Translations under genes and position numbers: made by a program
The notes under the pieces: generated by a model
Databases searched by the model: none
The model's input: only the letters and a program-made list of their open reading frames with translations
Told to the model about the DNA's origin: nothing
Shown: positions 22,717 through 33,575 of the stretch, in pieces
How the letters are laid out: the number at the start of each line of letters is the position of its first letter
Position numbering within the stretch: the first letter of the stretch is position 1
Assembly (NCBI GenBank): GCA_014155875.1
Contig: JACEFZ010018349.1
Location: 1-64,000 of the forward strand
Length of the DNA: 64,000 bases
Direction of reading: 5' to 3'
DNA from: Cepaea nemoralis
Taxonomy: Eukaryota; Mollusca; Gastropoda; Stylommatophora; Helicidae

Positions 22717-24190
22717 TTTATTTGGTCTTTTTGCCTCCTTTTTTGTGCATTGTCTGTAGAAGCTTTTCAATGTTTTCATTTTCCTTCTTGCGTCTTTTTT
22801 CACTTTCGATTTTGAGTTTCTGTTGCCCTTCGATTTCTTCCTCCGCGGTCGGCCATGGGACGATCTCTCCATCGTCTATATAGTACGCGTAGTCGGGTCC
22901 GTTCTCAAAGTCATAGGTTGTATCTGGGTATACTATAGGTTTCCCACTGAGTTTCTTGGGCGTCTTCTTTTCTTATTTTTCCTCAGCGCCTTGTGAATTC
23001 CTAGCGCTTGAGTTCCTCCATTCTTGCCCATTCTAGGCACTCTTCCAAGGTCTCTCCATTCCGTCATCAGGGTGCTCATCTCGGTTTTCTTCAGATGTCT
23101 TGCGGGATATTGGTTTCCCCTTGAATGTCTCGAGTGCCGTGGTTGGGCTGCTGACTTTATCTTGCGGTTCCGGCTCGGTCTCTTGTTGGGTTTCTTCTTG
23201 CTGTTTCTCTGTGATTTCTTGTATGGCTTCTGTTGGTTTGTTTTGGAAAAGTTCCATTTCAGCTTTCTGCAGTTCTCTCTCTGATTTAATGGTTTGTAGG
23301 ATTACTTCGTTCTCCTTATTTATCAGTGCCATGTGTTCCACTTCTTGCTTGATATTTTGCTGGATCTCCTTTATTTCAGCCAGCAGTTTTTCATTATCGC
23401 TGGTTTGTGACGGTTTAGAAGTAACTTGACTTGCTTCTTTAGCTCGTTTATCTGGTCTTGCAGTTGAGCTCTTTCCGCTTGTGAGCAGCACGTGGCTGTC
23501 TCGCACCTCCGCATTGTTTCGTTGTATGGTGTCTTTGTGATAATGGCGATCTTTAAAACGTCTCTGTGTCTTTGCAGGTACGGACAGCCCAAGTATCTTG
23601 CTCCATGTTTGCCCAGGCAATTGGCGCACTTTCTCTTGTTGTTGGGAGCTCGGAAATCCGTGTCCTGTTTGGATAGTGGACACTTCTTGAAGTCGTGGTG
23701 ATCGGCGCAGTATCGACAGATCTCTGTCTTACTGCGACATGTTGCTCTGCTGTGGCCGGCCCTCTAGCATCTTGAACATTGAGTGACTCTTGGGATGAAT
23801 CTCTCTGGTTGTTGCATTTTCTTGTTGATTGATACTGTGGTCGGCATCTCGCTGCCCTCTGTCGTCACCACCGCCAGGGTTGTGGGAATCTTGGAGTAGG
23901 TGAGAAGCCGCTCCGCCTTCAAGAATCGGATGTGAAGATTCTCTTCCTGTAGCTGCTTCATTATTTGTTCATCAGTCAGCTCCGCTTGTATACGCTTGAC
24001 AACCTACTTGATTGTCGGTGAGTTGGTGTTTCCGACTCTGGTGTCTTTCTCCTCTCTCCGCTTCTCAGTAGGTTTGGCTCTTGTTTGTGGTGGGTTGTCG
24101 TCGTCCTTCCTCGTGGTAGCTTCGTTAGAGGTTGCTTAAGGTTCTTGTTGTTTTCTGCAGCTCGCAGGTAGATTCTCTCCGCTCGTCTTC
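22717..24190 (-). pseudogene. LINE ORF1 (gag-like) with zinc knuckles
   Basis: Minus-strand ORF1 of a LINE, an RNA-binding protein that packages LINE RNA. The N-terminal part near 23961-23764 has ELTDEQIMKQLQEENLHIRF and KIPTTLAVVTTEG. Then come three knuckle-like motifs in 23775-23575: CSRC.RAGHSRATC (stop inside), CRYCADHHDFKKC and CANCLGKHGARYLGC. A charged coiled-coil region follows (23450-23200: LLAEIKEIQQNIKQEVEHM), then after a frameshift an acidic tail ending MHKKGGKKTK at about 22717. The arrangement is typical of I/Jockey-type ORF1. No ORF2 follows downstream; the neighbour is copy 2 of the RNase H LINE on the other strand. Confidence 0.75.
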
Positions 24191-24205
24191 TTGCCCGTTT
24201 CTAAG

Positions 24206-24209
<4 letters not shown>

Positions 24210-24303
<94 letters not shown>

Positions 24304-24327
24304 CACACACACATATATATATATATA
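24210..24327. repeat. (CA)n-(TA)n microsatellite
   Basis: About 90 bp of CA followed by ACACACAT and eight TA units. The 3' end of LINE copy B abuts it on the right. Confidence 0.95.
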
Positions 24328-24599
24328 ACGGACTAACGTACGAACAAACATATACACAGGCAGGCACACGCATACATTCACTCACACACTAAACACATAA
24401 TTCATAACACACACTTCACGTAAACTTAGCAGATTATTTTTTTTAAAATTTAAATGAAGAGACAAACAATATATTACACAATTTATTGCCTGATATATTT
24501 CGCTGCATCTAGTCCAGGGGTCACCAAACCTTTTTCACCGCGGGACGGATAACTGACAAAATTACTAGCGCGGGCCGCATACTCATTCTGTACAATACT

Positions 24600-24860
24600 T
24601 GCGCCGTTCTCCGTGGCGAAGATCTTACGGACGCAGTTCGTAATACCGTATACCCTCGTTTGAAACACAGCTGTGCGCGATTTTGATGCAGACCGCGTTG
24701 CGCGGGTCTTTGCGCTATGGTATGGGCGCCAGTCGTTCAGAAACAATGGTAAACTACTGAACGGTAACTTGACAGGACATCAACAACAGCACCAAAACAA
24801 AAAAAAAATTGCTGTTGTTGACGGCAAACTTCCTGTAATGGATATGCAACTAACTTTAAT
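24600..24860 (+). repeat. SINE family 2-like segment inside the hAT element
   Basis: Matches 27780-28015 in order: TACGGAC.CAGTTCGTAAT, GAAACACAGCTG, TATGGTATGG, GCCAGTCGTTCAGAAA, GGTAAACTACTGAA and CCTGTAATGGATATG. It is more diverged than the other copies and its ends are not defined. Confidence 0.55.
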
Positions 24861-25226
24861 AATACTTGCATGACAGAACGAAAGCTTTGGGGAAAGAAGA
24901 CGAAAAACTAAGTTAATCATGGGTGAGTGGCGTGCAATGTACAAACAACATAGGACAACCAATATATTTATTTACTAACAAAAGTTATCAAAGAAGGCGA
25001 CGTTAGCAAAAAGATAGATACATCAGACCTAATGTGCACATATCAGAATCTCACAAAGTAAGCAGCAGAAAAAGGTTAGTGAGATTTGTGAAACTGATAT
25101 TTGGCTTTAAAGATATCATCAATGTATGATTTGGAATTGCTGCATCCAAGCAAGAGAATCAAATGTTCATCAGTCAATCTCGTTCGATGTGTTGACTTCA
25201 CATACTTCTTTTTTTAAAATATGTGC

Positions 25227-25965
25227 TCACAGACATAAGTTGTTCCAACCACTGATGCCATACCTATGAACAGAACGCCCTGAATGTGCAAATCTTCCAA
25301 CGGAGTCCTGATCTGCCCCATCAGACCCTTCCTCACTCCAGCCATGTTTTCCCCCATCAACTGTAACACCTCGAAGCTGATTCCACTGAAGGTTATAGTC
25401 TTGCCAAAATTTGTTGCACTTCCATGAAAATGTCTTTTTCAGTTGTTGTTCCATGCATGCTCATCGGATGCCAACTCTTCCGTTATCTGAAAGTCCTAAT
25501 TGACACCACGAATGAACATGAGAAGTTGTGACGTACTCGAGAGATCAGTAGACTCATCCAGTGCCAGAGAATACCACAAGTTCCTAGTTTTTTTTCGCGT
25601 ATCTGTAGCACTATGTTCTCTCCAAGTTCTTCTTTTCTTCGCACAACTGAACTTGTCGAAAGGCTGATAGTTCCAAACAAATCGGCTTTCTCAGGACACA
25701 AGTCATTTGCTGCTTCCACCATACACTCCTTGATGAAGGTGCCATCAGTAAACGAGTTGCCTCGTTCTGCCATCTTATGCATTATTTTATAACTTGTACG
25801 AGTGACAGATTCAGTTTCAGCAAACTTTCTCGTGAAGAGATTTCTTTGTATTTCTAAACCACATTTTGTGGACTCATATTTCTCAGAGCGGAACTTTCCA
25901 GAAAACTGTGAATATGTTGATAAATGTTTTATTTCGTAGTGACGCCAAAGATTGTACGCTTTCAA
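25227..25965 (-). pseudogene. hAT transposase, GTF2IRD2/Charlie-like, truncated
   Basis: 160 codons at 25965-25483 plus a shifted remnant to about 25227. Motifs include NLWRHYEIKHLSTYSQF (end of the BED-type DNA-binding region), a LFTRKFAETESVTRTSYKI segment, FTDGTFIKECMVEAANDLCP and LFGTISLSTSSVVRRKEELGEN. This order is that of hAT transposases related to the GTF2IRD2 C-terminal half. The catalytic core that should follow is broken after LWHWMSLLISR, and most of the C-terminal dimerisation region is missing, so the element is inactive. Expected role when intact: cutting at the CAGGGGTCACC termini. Confidence 0.75.
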
Positions 25966-26562
25966 AACGGCAAAACTTTCGCTGCATATTACGCAAGTGG
26001 GCTACGTGTGCTACTTTATTGCCTCTATTCACACTTGTAGTTAACTTATCTATCACTGTGAAAGAAAGAAATCATTGTTACATACCTACAAAATGGATGA
26101 CTGGCGAAAAGCAGTAAATATTTCTGGAACATCGGACCTGTGTTGACAGCCACGCGCATCTTGTGGAAGGAAAGATGCTTTTGTGTGTGTGTGTCTGTGT
26201 GTTGTGTGTGTTGCCATGGACACCATGGTAACGTCAGAGCGTAGGCGGCGCTACCACGAGCTGGGGAAGGACTTGGGATGGCGCAAAATAAGCAAACATT
26301 GCAATAAACAAGAAAATCTAGATACAATAATTTATAATTGAAAATGGTAGATTTAAGACACATAGCAGCCAGGAGGTCTCCACACGTGTGAAGATCTCCA
26401 ATTATTCTAAACATAATATTTACATTTAAATTGAATCACAACGTTATATCAAGCAAGTTCGAGTACCGTCGGCGGGACGGTTGAAATGACGTCGCGGGCC
26501 GGATCCGGCCCGTGGGCCGTAGTTTGGTGACCCCTGATCTAGTCGAATGCATACTGCACAAC

Positions 26563-27174
26563 TCACACAACATTATCTAAAGTAACAAGATTGAAACCAT
26601 CTAGCCCGTGAATGCTGTTTATTATCTGTCGTTTTGCGAATATGGGTGTATATAGATATTTCAGTAAGGGTGATAGTTGATATGTAAGTGTACTAGCATT
26701 TTGACATCTGATTTCGATTTCTCTGTCCAATCTGCCATCTTCTGTGATCATACTTCCAAGATATTTGAATTATTTAACTTATTTCAGAGTTGTGCTATTT
26801 ATATGTATACTTAGTGAGCCCAGCGATCTGCTAACTTGCATTACTTCGGTTTTGGCTGTGTTTATACTCATATTGTATCTGCTGCATGTTGAACTCAGAT
26901 TATTAATATTATTTTGTAGTCTGCCCTCATCGCTATAAAACAGACACTGATCATCTGCAAATAGAAGTTCATTTATTTCCTGTGGATCGGTTGTTTCATC
27001 TGGAGTAAAGAGTTCTAAATTTTCTGAATCTGTTCTGTCAAGACTTGCTTCTTGGGATATTCTGTCCATGTAGACATTAAATAGCAGAGGAGAGAGCACA
27101 CATCCCTGTCTCACTCCTGTATTGACTGTGACCATATCTGATATACCGTCTTGTGTTCTTACTGCACTTCGGCT
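26563..27174 (-). pseudogene. LINE reverse transcriptase fragment, copy B
   Basis: Same segment as copy A: TGVRQGCVLSPLLFNVYMD, LLFADDQCLFYSDEGRL with the FADD active site intact, NMSINTAKTEVMQVSRS, then after a frameshift ITEDGRLDREIEI and the end of the frame near 26563. The upstream part is interrupted by the SINE at 27186-27428. It is less damaged than copy A at the catalytic site but is still only a fragment. Confidence 0.82.
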
Positions 27175-27185
27175 CGAGTGGTACA

Positions 27186-27428
27186 TTTGGTGGGGGGGGG
27201 GGGGGGGGGGGGGCGATGAAGTCAACACCAGCATGTTTCAGCTGCTGTTGATGTACTAGGCAAGATTACGCTTAGTAGTTTGCCTTTGCTTTCTGAGCGA
27301 CCGGCTCACATACCTAGTAAGTTACAAACGAGGCGAGAACCGCTACCAATTCTCGCGCACATCACGACACTCACGAGAGTATACGAGATTACGGAGAAAG
27401 ACGCTAACCCCTAGGCCAGGGAGACCGA
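27186..27428 (-). mobile_element. tRNA-derived SINE (family 2) in LINE copy B
   Basis: 243 bp with the same 11-bp duplication CGAGTGGTACA as in copy A (27175-27185, 27429-27439). The minus-strand head CTGGCCTAGGGGTTAGCGTC matches a tRNA A box. The 3' tail has been replaced by or expanded into a G-run on the plus strand (about 23 G at 27191-27213). Confidence 0.9.
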
Positions 27429-27576
27429 CGAGTGGTACATGGCTATGTCATAATCATCCAAAAATAAATAAATAAATAAATAAAATACATAAATAAATAA
27501 AATACAGAGGTTCCAAGGAAGATGACAGGAGAAAAATCTGGACATCAGAGGACAAGCTAAACACCAACCTTAAAAA

Positions 27577-27772
27577 GATGTCGTGTACAGGTTTGTTAGT
27601 ACCAATGTCGTGTACAGGTTTGTTAGTACCAATGTCGTGTACAGGTTTGTTAGTATCAATGTCGTTTACAGGTTTGTTAGTACCAATGTCGTGTACAGGT
27701 TTGTTAGTACAGTACCAATGTCGTGTACAGGTTTGTTAGTACCAATGTTGTGTACAGGTTTGTTAGTACCAA
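27577..27772 (+). repeat. 27-bp tandem repeat, seven copies
   Basis: Unit contains ATGTCGTGTACAGGTTTG and TTAGTACCA. Copies differ by single bases, and one has a 5-bp extension. Copy A has a single unit at 12160-12188. As 27 is a multiple of three, it reads through as an apparent repeat protein; no support for coding. Confidence 0.9.
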
Positions 27773-28015
27773 TCATTTTGTTTGTCTCGATTCGAGGCGA
27801 AGGAGTTACGGACACTATTCGTAATCCTGCATACCCGCATTCGAAACACAGCTGCAGACGAATTGGCAGCAAACCGTCTTGCGTTCGTTTATTTACGAAA
27901 TGGTATGGACGCCGGTCGCTCAGAAAGCAATGGAAAACTACTGAAGGTAAACTCGCCAAAAGATCACAACAGCAAAACATGCTGGTGTTGACTGCAACGC
28001 CCTGTAAAGGTTATG
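27773..28015 (+). mobile_element. SINE family 2, plus-strand copy (block B)
   Basis: Matches 12190-12435 almost base for base, including GCCGGTCGCTCAGAAAGCAATGG and GCTGGTGTTGACTGCAACG. It has a recognisable B-box-like CATTCGAAACAC. Target duplication not found. Confidence 0.6.
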
Positions 28016-28389
28016 TAACTAACTTTATTTTATTTTAATACAAGGGAAATAATTGCATCTAGGTTGAAGTCATATTACAGTTTTAGCAATCAAGGGCAAC
28101 AATTATAGATTTCACTATATTTGTACTGACAGCTATTTTGCAAGAGAAGTATATATTTATTCCTGTTAAAATTTTATAGATATTCTGACAAGTATAACTT
28201 GAATTTTACCATCATAAAACCTATATACAGTTTTGAGTATTATTTGAAATTTTAGGCACCAAATTGTTGTATAATAAATATTGTTTAATAAATTATTTAT
28301 TTCTTTATCTGCTAGGCAGCGTCTGTCTAAACAAAAACCTAGTAGTTCTGGTTTCTCTGCACAACTTATAAATCTTTCGCCACACAAAA

Positions 28390-28498
28390 TGTGAGCCATG
28401 ACGGCATTGGTGGAGTGAAACCAATAGGTGGGAGGGTAGCGAGGGAAACAAATGTAAAGACTTCCCCTTTTCCTTGTAGTCAATACTTACCTTATTAT
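28390..28498 (+). repeat. Partial 267-bp repeat unit
   Basis: CGGCATTGGTGGAGTGAAACC through TACCTTATTATCCT matches the array at 19790-21125. It joins the end of block B to a LINE ORF1. Confidence 0.8.
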
Positions 28499-28799
28499 CC
28501 TAAACGCTGGTTGTCTCGTTGAGAGGACCAGGAGCGGCCAGATCATCCGCCGAACTGGTGGGAAGTGCATTGGTCGGTCCCGGAGGTGTACCGATAAACG
28601 AACTCGGTGAGCTATATAGGTATGAAAACCCAACAAAATGGTTCTTTGCTGTTGTATCAGAGACACTTTACGAGCGTCTCCATGGGAAAACCATAACTTT
28701 AAAAAACCCAGAAATGACAATAGAAATACAACAGACAGAGAAAGAGAACAAGAGATTAACCTTACACTGGATTTTAGCAACAATGAAAGAAGAAGGCGT

Positions 28800-31700
28800 T
28801 GTGGGATGTGGATTTTAATTCCTGAGAATAATTCGTTAAAATGTCTAAGGGGTATTATTGATTCTCTGGTCACTGGTAAGAATGCTGGGTGATCAGGGAT
28901 ATTTACCACAAATCCCAGGAAGAAAGAGCTCAATCCTTGAAACAATGGCATCTGTGTGTAGGTTTCCCTTCCCACTTCATCACCCTTTACATTATCTATG
29001 GTGCTAGAAGGATATTGATTGCTCACAACATATAAACAACCACTGGTTGGACACCACATTTACTTGATGTACACAACACTTTTGGACAAACAGTTCAGGT
29101 ATTAACTCAAGATCTGCAGTTACATATATATATAGGTGTAATAAACACTATGCATTTTCAGACAGGCATGGGAATAATGTGCAGTATTACAACATAGTAC
29201 CCAGTGACCCCAAAAAAAACAACAACAATGTTATCACAAACAACATAACAACCACAAATTGGTTCTGCTAACTTGACTCATTGTACCTAGATAAAATCAC
29301 ATTGGTCTAGGTGCAGAAACCCAACATATATATTTGTTTCTGACACCATGTACAATTATCATATTTAAAAATAATGAGTTGATGTCAAAATACTATTTAC
29401 CTTAACCATCATTGGTTATACCTCAATAACACTCTTTATATGTCATAGAAGAAAAAAACACACATGAAAACAGTTGATACTAATAATTAAATTAATTAAT
29501 TATAGTGTTCATTTAGGCATTGCGGATGGGTATTCTTCTCCAGTGCAAAGCAGTTAATGTCCATATTTATCCGTGACAGCAATAAATACTCACAGTCATG
29601 TTTAATGTCCACTGAAGTTTGTTGCGGAACAAATTATAATCCTTATTATGAAATAAATTCACCACATATCTCCTCCGTGGAGCTGAATTCAAGAATCTTC
29701 TTTGCGAACGGCTCGGTGTCAGTGTGAAATTGAGGCCTGGGTTGGTCATACCTTCAGGAGATGCATCTTTGGTCTTGGACTAAGGTTCTTCCCTATATCA
29801 CCATATCTGATGAAAAGGATGCCTACCTTTCAGCGTCTCGGCTTATAATATCCGAATCTCAATTTTGTTCCCACAGATTTTTCACCCACCTAGTCATCAG
29901 TCTATAACCTATTCCACCGTTATTGGCATTTAGGCTGACATGGGACCAGCACAGAGTTCTGATTCATTATTTACTTTCAGTGTAGACATACAATTCTGCT
30001 TGTTATTCATTTGGTTCATCTGGAATTAATTCCAGGATTCTGCTGCAGGCATGGAACTGAAGAATATTGACTCCACCACATATCCAGGGTTGCAAGCCAT
30101 CAGGTGATTCCTGTGGTTGCAGGCGTAGAGGCATTTACTCCGCTAGCTGCTTTCATATGGTCTTTTTTTTATGTGTTCAGGTTTGGGAACCTTGAGGTAA
30201 TCTGGTGTAGGTATGGTTTTCAGTTGGCACCTTGGTTGTATTGGTTCAATGTCTTCTTCCCATTTGTTTGAGTTGGTGTTCATAGCTAGAACTTGGTGTT
30301 GCATGGCTGGAACCTTATGTTTGACTTTTGCAGCTGTGAGATGTTCTTTCGAAGACTTATCCATTGTGGATATTAACTTGGTAATCCAACCAACAGTTGA
30401 AGATTACTCACTGTTGTTAGTTTTAATAACTTGTAGAAGGATTGTCCCATAGTTTCACTGATTTTGTTGAATGATGAGGCCATAGATGATACTTCTCAAA
30501 CGTATAACTGACGAGTCACTGTTGTCAGTTACTTTGTTGATCTTCATCTTTGTAGATTATTAGATCTTGAAGTCCATCCTGGATCTTCCTACGAAAATAG
30601 GACTTAATCACTCACCCAATCAGTTATCTTCAACTTTTCTGTTGCTCGCTATGGAGCTATTGAGCGCCGCAGTAAACATTGAGGTATTGCTAGATCCAGA
30701 CTATGGTTTGGACATTCACTTTATGGCTGTTGACCCAGGATCCAGTGTTAGTGATATAGTCCCACCAAATTCAACCACCACCTGCTTCTCTTCTATAGAA
30801 AAGGGATGACAAGAATACAACACTAGCATTAACCTACTGTGTTATGGTAAAAGGTTTACAACACAATTACAAACACAAATACAAAACACCAAGGGGAGAA
30901 GGGGAAAGGAGTGGGTGTCCATGTTCCACTGTCCCTCATTGCTGAGTAGAGCCATTCTGACTCTTCATAGTGAGTAAGGTATTTTCTCACTTATATTTTG
31001 TTCTGTTGTTACTGGGACTATTGGATGGGTGAAGTCATTCTGTCCATCCAACATGTTGATATTGTCTCTCTCATTACTTGAAGAGAATAGCCTATACAGA
31101 ATCCCTGTGGTTTCTAATGCCGCGTCTTCATTTCGGCACTATAATCATCACTAGGTCAAGACTATTCACCATTGGCTTCTTAAGTACTGACATACATATG
31201 TATTCTTACATCAACATCCTCTAATCCCACGGTGCAACATTAAAATGTATATTCCCACAGTAAAAAGTAACAATCAGAACAAAGAAAATTCTCATACCAG
31301 AAAAAGACATACATGTACATTTCTCTGATATTAAGTACATGATACTCATACATAATAATTAATCATAATGCTGATGCAGGGAGCCTTTGTTTTTGGGTTT
31401 TCTCAGGGGTTAATCCATAACTTAAAACATACATTGTTTTCCCCCACTGCGTACAGCAGATGAGGATAGTAGTCGCTGTGATATATTTTGTCAAGGACTG
31501 CTATTATTCAAGCAATTTATTCACATCAATCTTCGCTTCTGTTCCTACTACAGTGAGGTGATGCGGAGTGAATCCTATCCGAACATGCATTTACATCACG
31601 CGTTTAATTGTTCATGAATTTATATTCAAACATGGCCTGTCCCTAACACTATTTTATGAAATGATTATATGTTCACCCTCATATGGAGTGGTTACTAATC

Positions 31701-32713
31701 TGTTAACAAAAGAATGGTACTAAAATTTAGCACTATATTTCCAAGTTACAGATTATAATGTGGCAAAATATTTTATCCCCTGACTAAGTAAGAGTCAGGA
31801 ATATGCGTAATCATTTGTATGTCCCCGCATGGATAAAACAAGTTCAGAGACATCCTTACCAGTGCATTTACACTACATAGGATATTTGAAAGTGGCAGAC
31901 ACCAGTTCTCTACTTGTGCAGTATGAAATCAAGAGTCTGCTCCTACATTGAGAAAATGTTTCTTTAAAGTCCAATCTCTACAGTACATAAATTATTTGCA
32001 GATTTCTAAGCATCGATAGGGATATATAGTTCCATTGCATAGAAGTTATTTTTCATAGGACTATGAAATTGGCAGAAACGAGTTTTCTTCTCTGAAGTAT
32101 GAATCAGGAGTCTTTCCTAAATTGAAAAGAGTTTCTGACATGAGAGTTGATACTCTGTGTACTACAGTACACATACTATTCATAGGTTATAAACACTATT
32201 TAGTTAGATATAAGTTCATAATGCCTATAAAAGATATTAACATACGAATTTGAAATGGTAAGACCTAGGAAAATTTACAGCGTGGCGCCCACATGTGTTT
32301 CTTTGGTAAACATCATCCAGCCTGGTTTAAGAGAATTGTAACTAATTCTTAATTAAACATACTGGTCTATGTAATACATAAATATATCTTAATAATGTAG
32401 ATAACATACCAATAGCTTGAATAGAATCATGTTTTTAAGGCAAACAACCTTCTCCCCGAAGGGAAAGGTCGACTTTCTTGTGTGTTCTCTTGACTAGAAA
32501 TGGCCGCTTCAGTCTTTGTTTTCCCCTCGCCAGGATTGGCCAGATACGGGAGAGAAAACAAGCCAAAATAAATTTAGCTGTGCCACGGTCAGTCTATCGC
32601 TGTTTTATTTTCTCCTACATTAAGTAAGTTACTTAAACAGTAATTGTAAGGGTTTGTTTATTTTTAAGGGAGTCCATAAATAGGAAAGGGTAAGGACGTT
32701 TTATTATACCACA
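28800..32713. mobile_element. 3.9-kb LTR-like insertion (TGTGG...CCACA)
   Basis: 3914 bp with ends TGTGG and CCACA and a 5-bp target duplication GGCGT (28795-28799, 32714-32718), the signature of LTR-element integration. No long ORF, polymerase motif or internal copy of either end was seen, so it is best read as a solo LTR of unusual length or a large non-autonomous LTR derivative. It contains an imperfect direct repeat of about 178 bp at 31876-32230. Orientation unknown. Confidence 0.65.
31876..32230. repeat. Imperfect 178-bp direct duplication
   Basis: CATAGGATATTTGAAAGTGGCAG at 31876 and CATAGGACTATGAAATTGGCAG at 32054 start two units that both continue through AGTATGAA and AGAGTCT-like or AGGAGTCT strings to TTGAGAAAATGTTTCT or TTGAAAAGAGTTTCT. 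Confidence 0.65.
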
Positions 32714-33530
32714 GGCGTGAAGACAATAGTGAAAGAAATAACAGGCGACCCTGAGCCCGTGGTTTTCAGAATTAAAAACTCAGCAGGGAAATGGGAGCCT
32801 TGGTACATCCTAAAGAAGGGCAAACCATACCCCACTATGTCAATATAACAGCAAAAGGAGGGCAGAAAATTCGGAATCATAGAATCCTGGTGACCATGCC
32901 AGGGCGGAGGACAGTCTGCCTGACATGCGGGCAAGATTCACATTGGTCTAATAAATGTCCAACTAAGTCAACAAAGCCAACACCAACCATAAACAACCTA
33001 GTTGAGTTTCCAGCTCTGCCAAAACTGTTAAACAGACAACCCACCCAGCCTGCCCCATCCACCCAGGCAAAACCGAAACAAACTACGTCCCTAAACCCAG
33101 GCCCACCAACAACCTCGACCAAGGAGAAAGACCAAAAGGAGGAGAAGGGATCCTCTACAAACGACACAGAAGCAGTTACGACAGAGGGTTTCAATGAAGT
33201 CACACATAACAAGCGCAATAGAAGACGGAAAAACACAGAAAACAGTGATTGTGAGGAAGAGTCTCCCATAGCGACACCAAAGAAAGTAAACAAACAAGAC
33301 ATCCCCACAGAAAAAAACAAACAAAAGGACAAAAGCAGACCACAAAGGAAGACGACAACATATCTTTACAAAAATTATTTATCACCACCGACACAGACAA
33401 TGAAGAGAATCCGGAAACAACAAAAACACAATAAACAGCTACATACAACCAATGTTTTTAAAGGAAAATTATCTTATTATTAATGTCAATTGTCAATTTA
33501 TACTCAACATTATTTCTTATTTGATAATAA

Positions 33531-33575
33531 GATGAGTGACGATATCAAAATAATATGTTTAAATATAGCAGGTAT
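33531..33575 (+). pseudogene. LINE ORF2 start, cut off by the LTR element
   Basis: Encodes MSDDIKIICLNIAG, the first residues of an APE endonuclease (the ICLNIAG block). It is then interrupted by the LTR starting at 33576. The rest of this ORF2 does not reappear right of the LTR element; what is found there is a different, RLE-type LINE. Confidence 0.7.

Larger units (their letters stand above)
24515..26536 (-). mobile_element. hAT DNA transposon, 2022 bp
   Basis: Starts CAGGGGTCACCAAAC and ends GTTTGGTGACCCCTG, perfect 15-bp hAT inverted repeats. It is flanked by the exact 8-bp duplication ATCTAGTC (24507-24514, 26537-26544). It carries a decayed transposase on the minus strand and, at 24600-24860, a SINE-family-2-like segment. 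Confidence 0.93.
24328..28390 (-). mobile_element. LINE block, copy B (with nested inserts)
   Basis: Collinear with copy A (9263-12815): 3' UTR (24328-24514, then 26537 on), RT (27174-26563), SINE at the same site, (AAAT)n, plus-strand SINE-like part and A/T-rich end. It differs by a 2022-bp hAT element in the 3' UTR and a seven-copy 27-bp repeat. Confidence 0.8.
28519..33483 (+). pseudogene. LINE ORF1 split by a 3.9-kb insertion
   Basis: ORF1 of an APE-type LINE. The first part, 28519-28799, encodes LGELYRYENPTKWFFAVVSE and LTLHWILATMKEEG. The second part, 32719-33483, continues with KTIVKEITGDPEPVVF, KNSAGKWEPWYIL, then (shifted frame from about 32820) a single CCHC knuckle CLTCGQDSHWSNKC and a long polar, Pro/Lys-rich tail ending at 33483. 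Removing 28800-32713 and one GGCGT copy reads MKEEGVKTIVKEITG in frame, so the pieces belong together. A frameshift near 32820 disables it. ORF2 begins 47 bp downstream. Confidence 0.8.

Noticed and set aside
28487..29059. 190-codon minus-strand ORF with hydrophobic stretches
   Set aside because: It runs across the boundary between the LINE ORF1 and the LTR-like insertion and overlaps the real ORF1 on the other strand, so it is chance.
32283..32297. TGGCGCCC string as a primer binding site
   Set aside because: Only eight bases match a common primer site, there is no adjacent LTR end, and the surrounding element shows no coding region.
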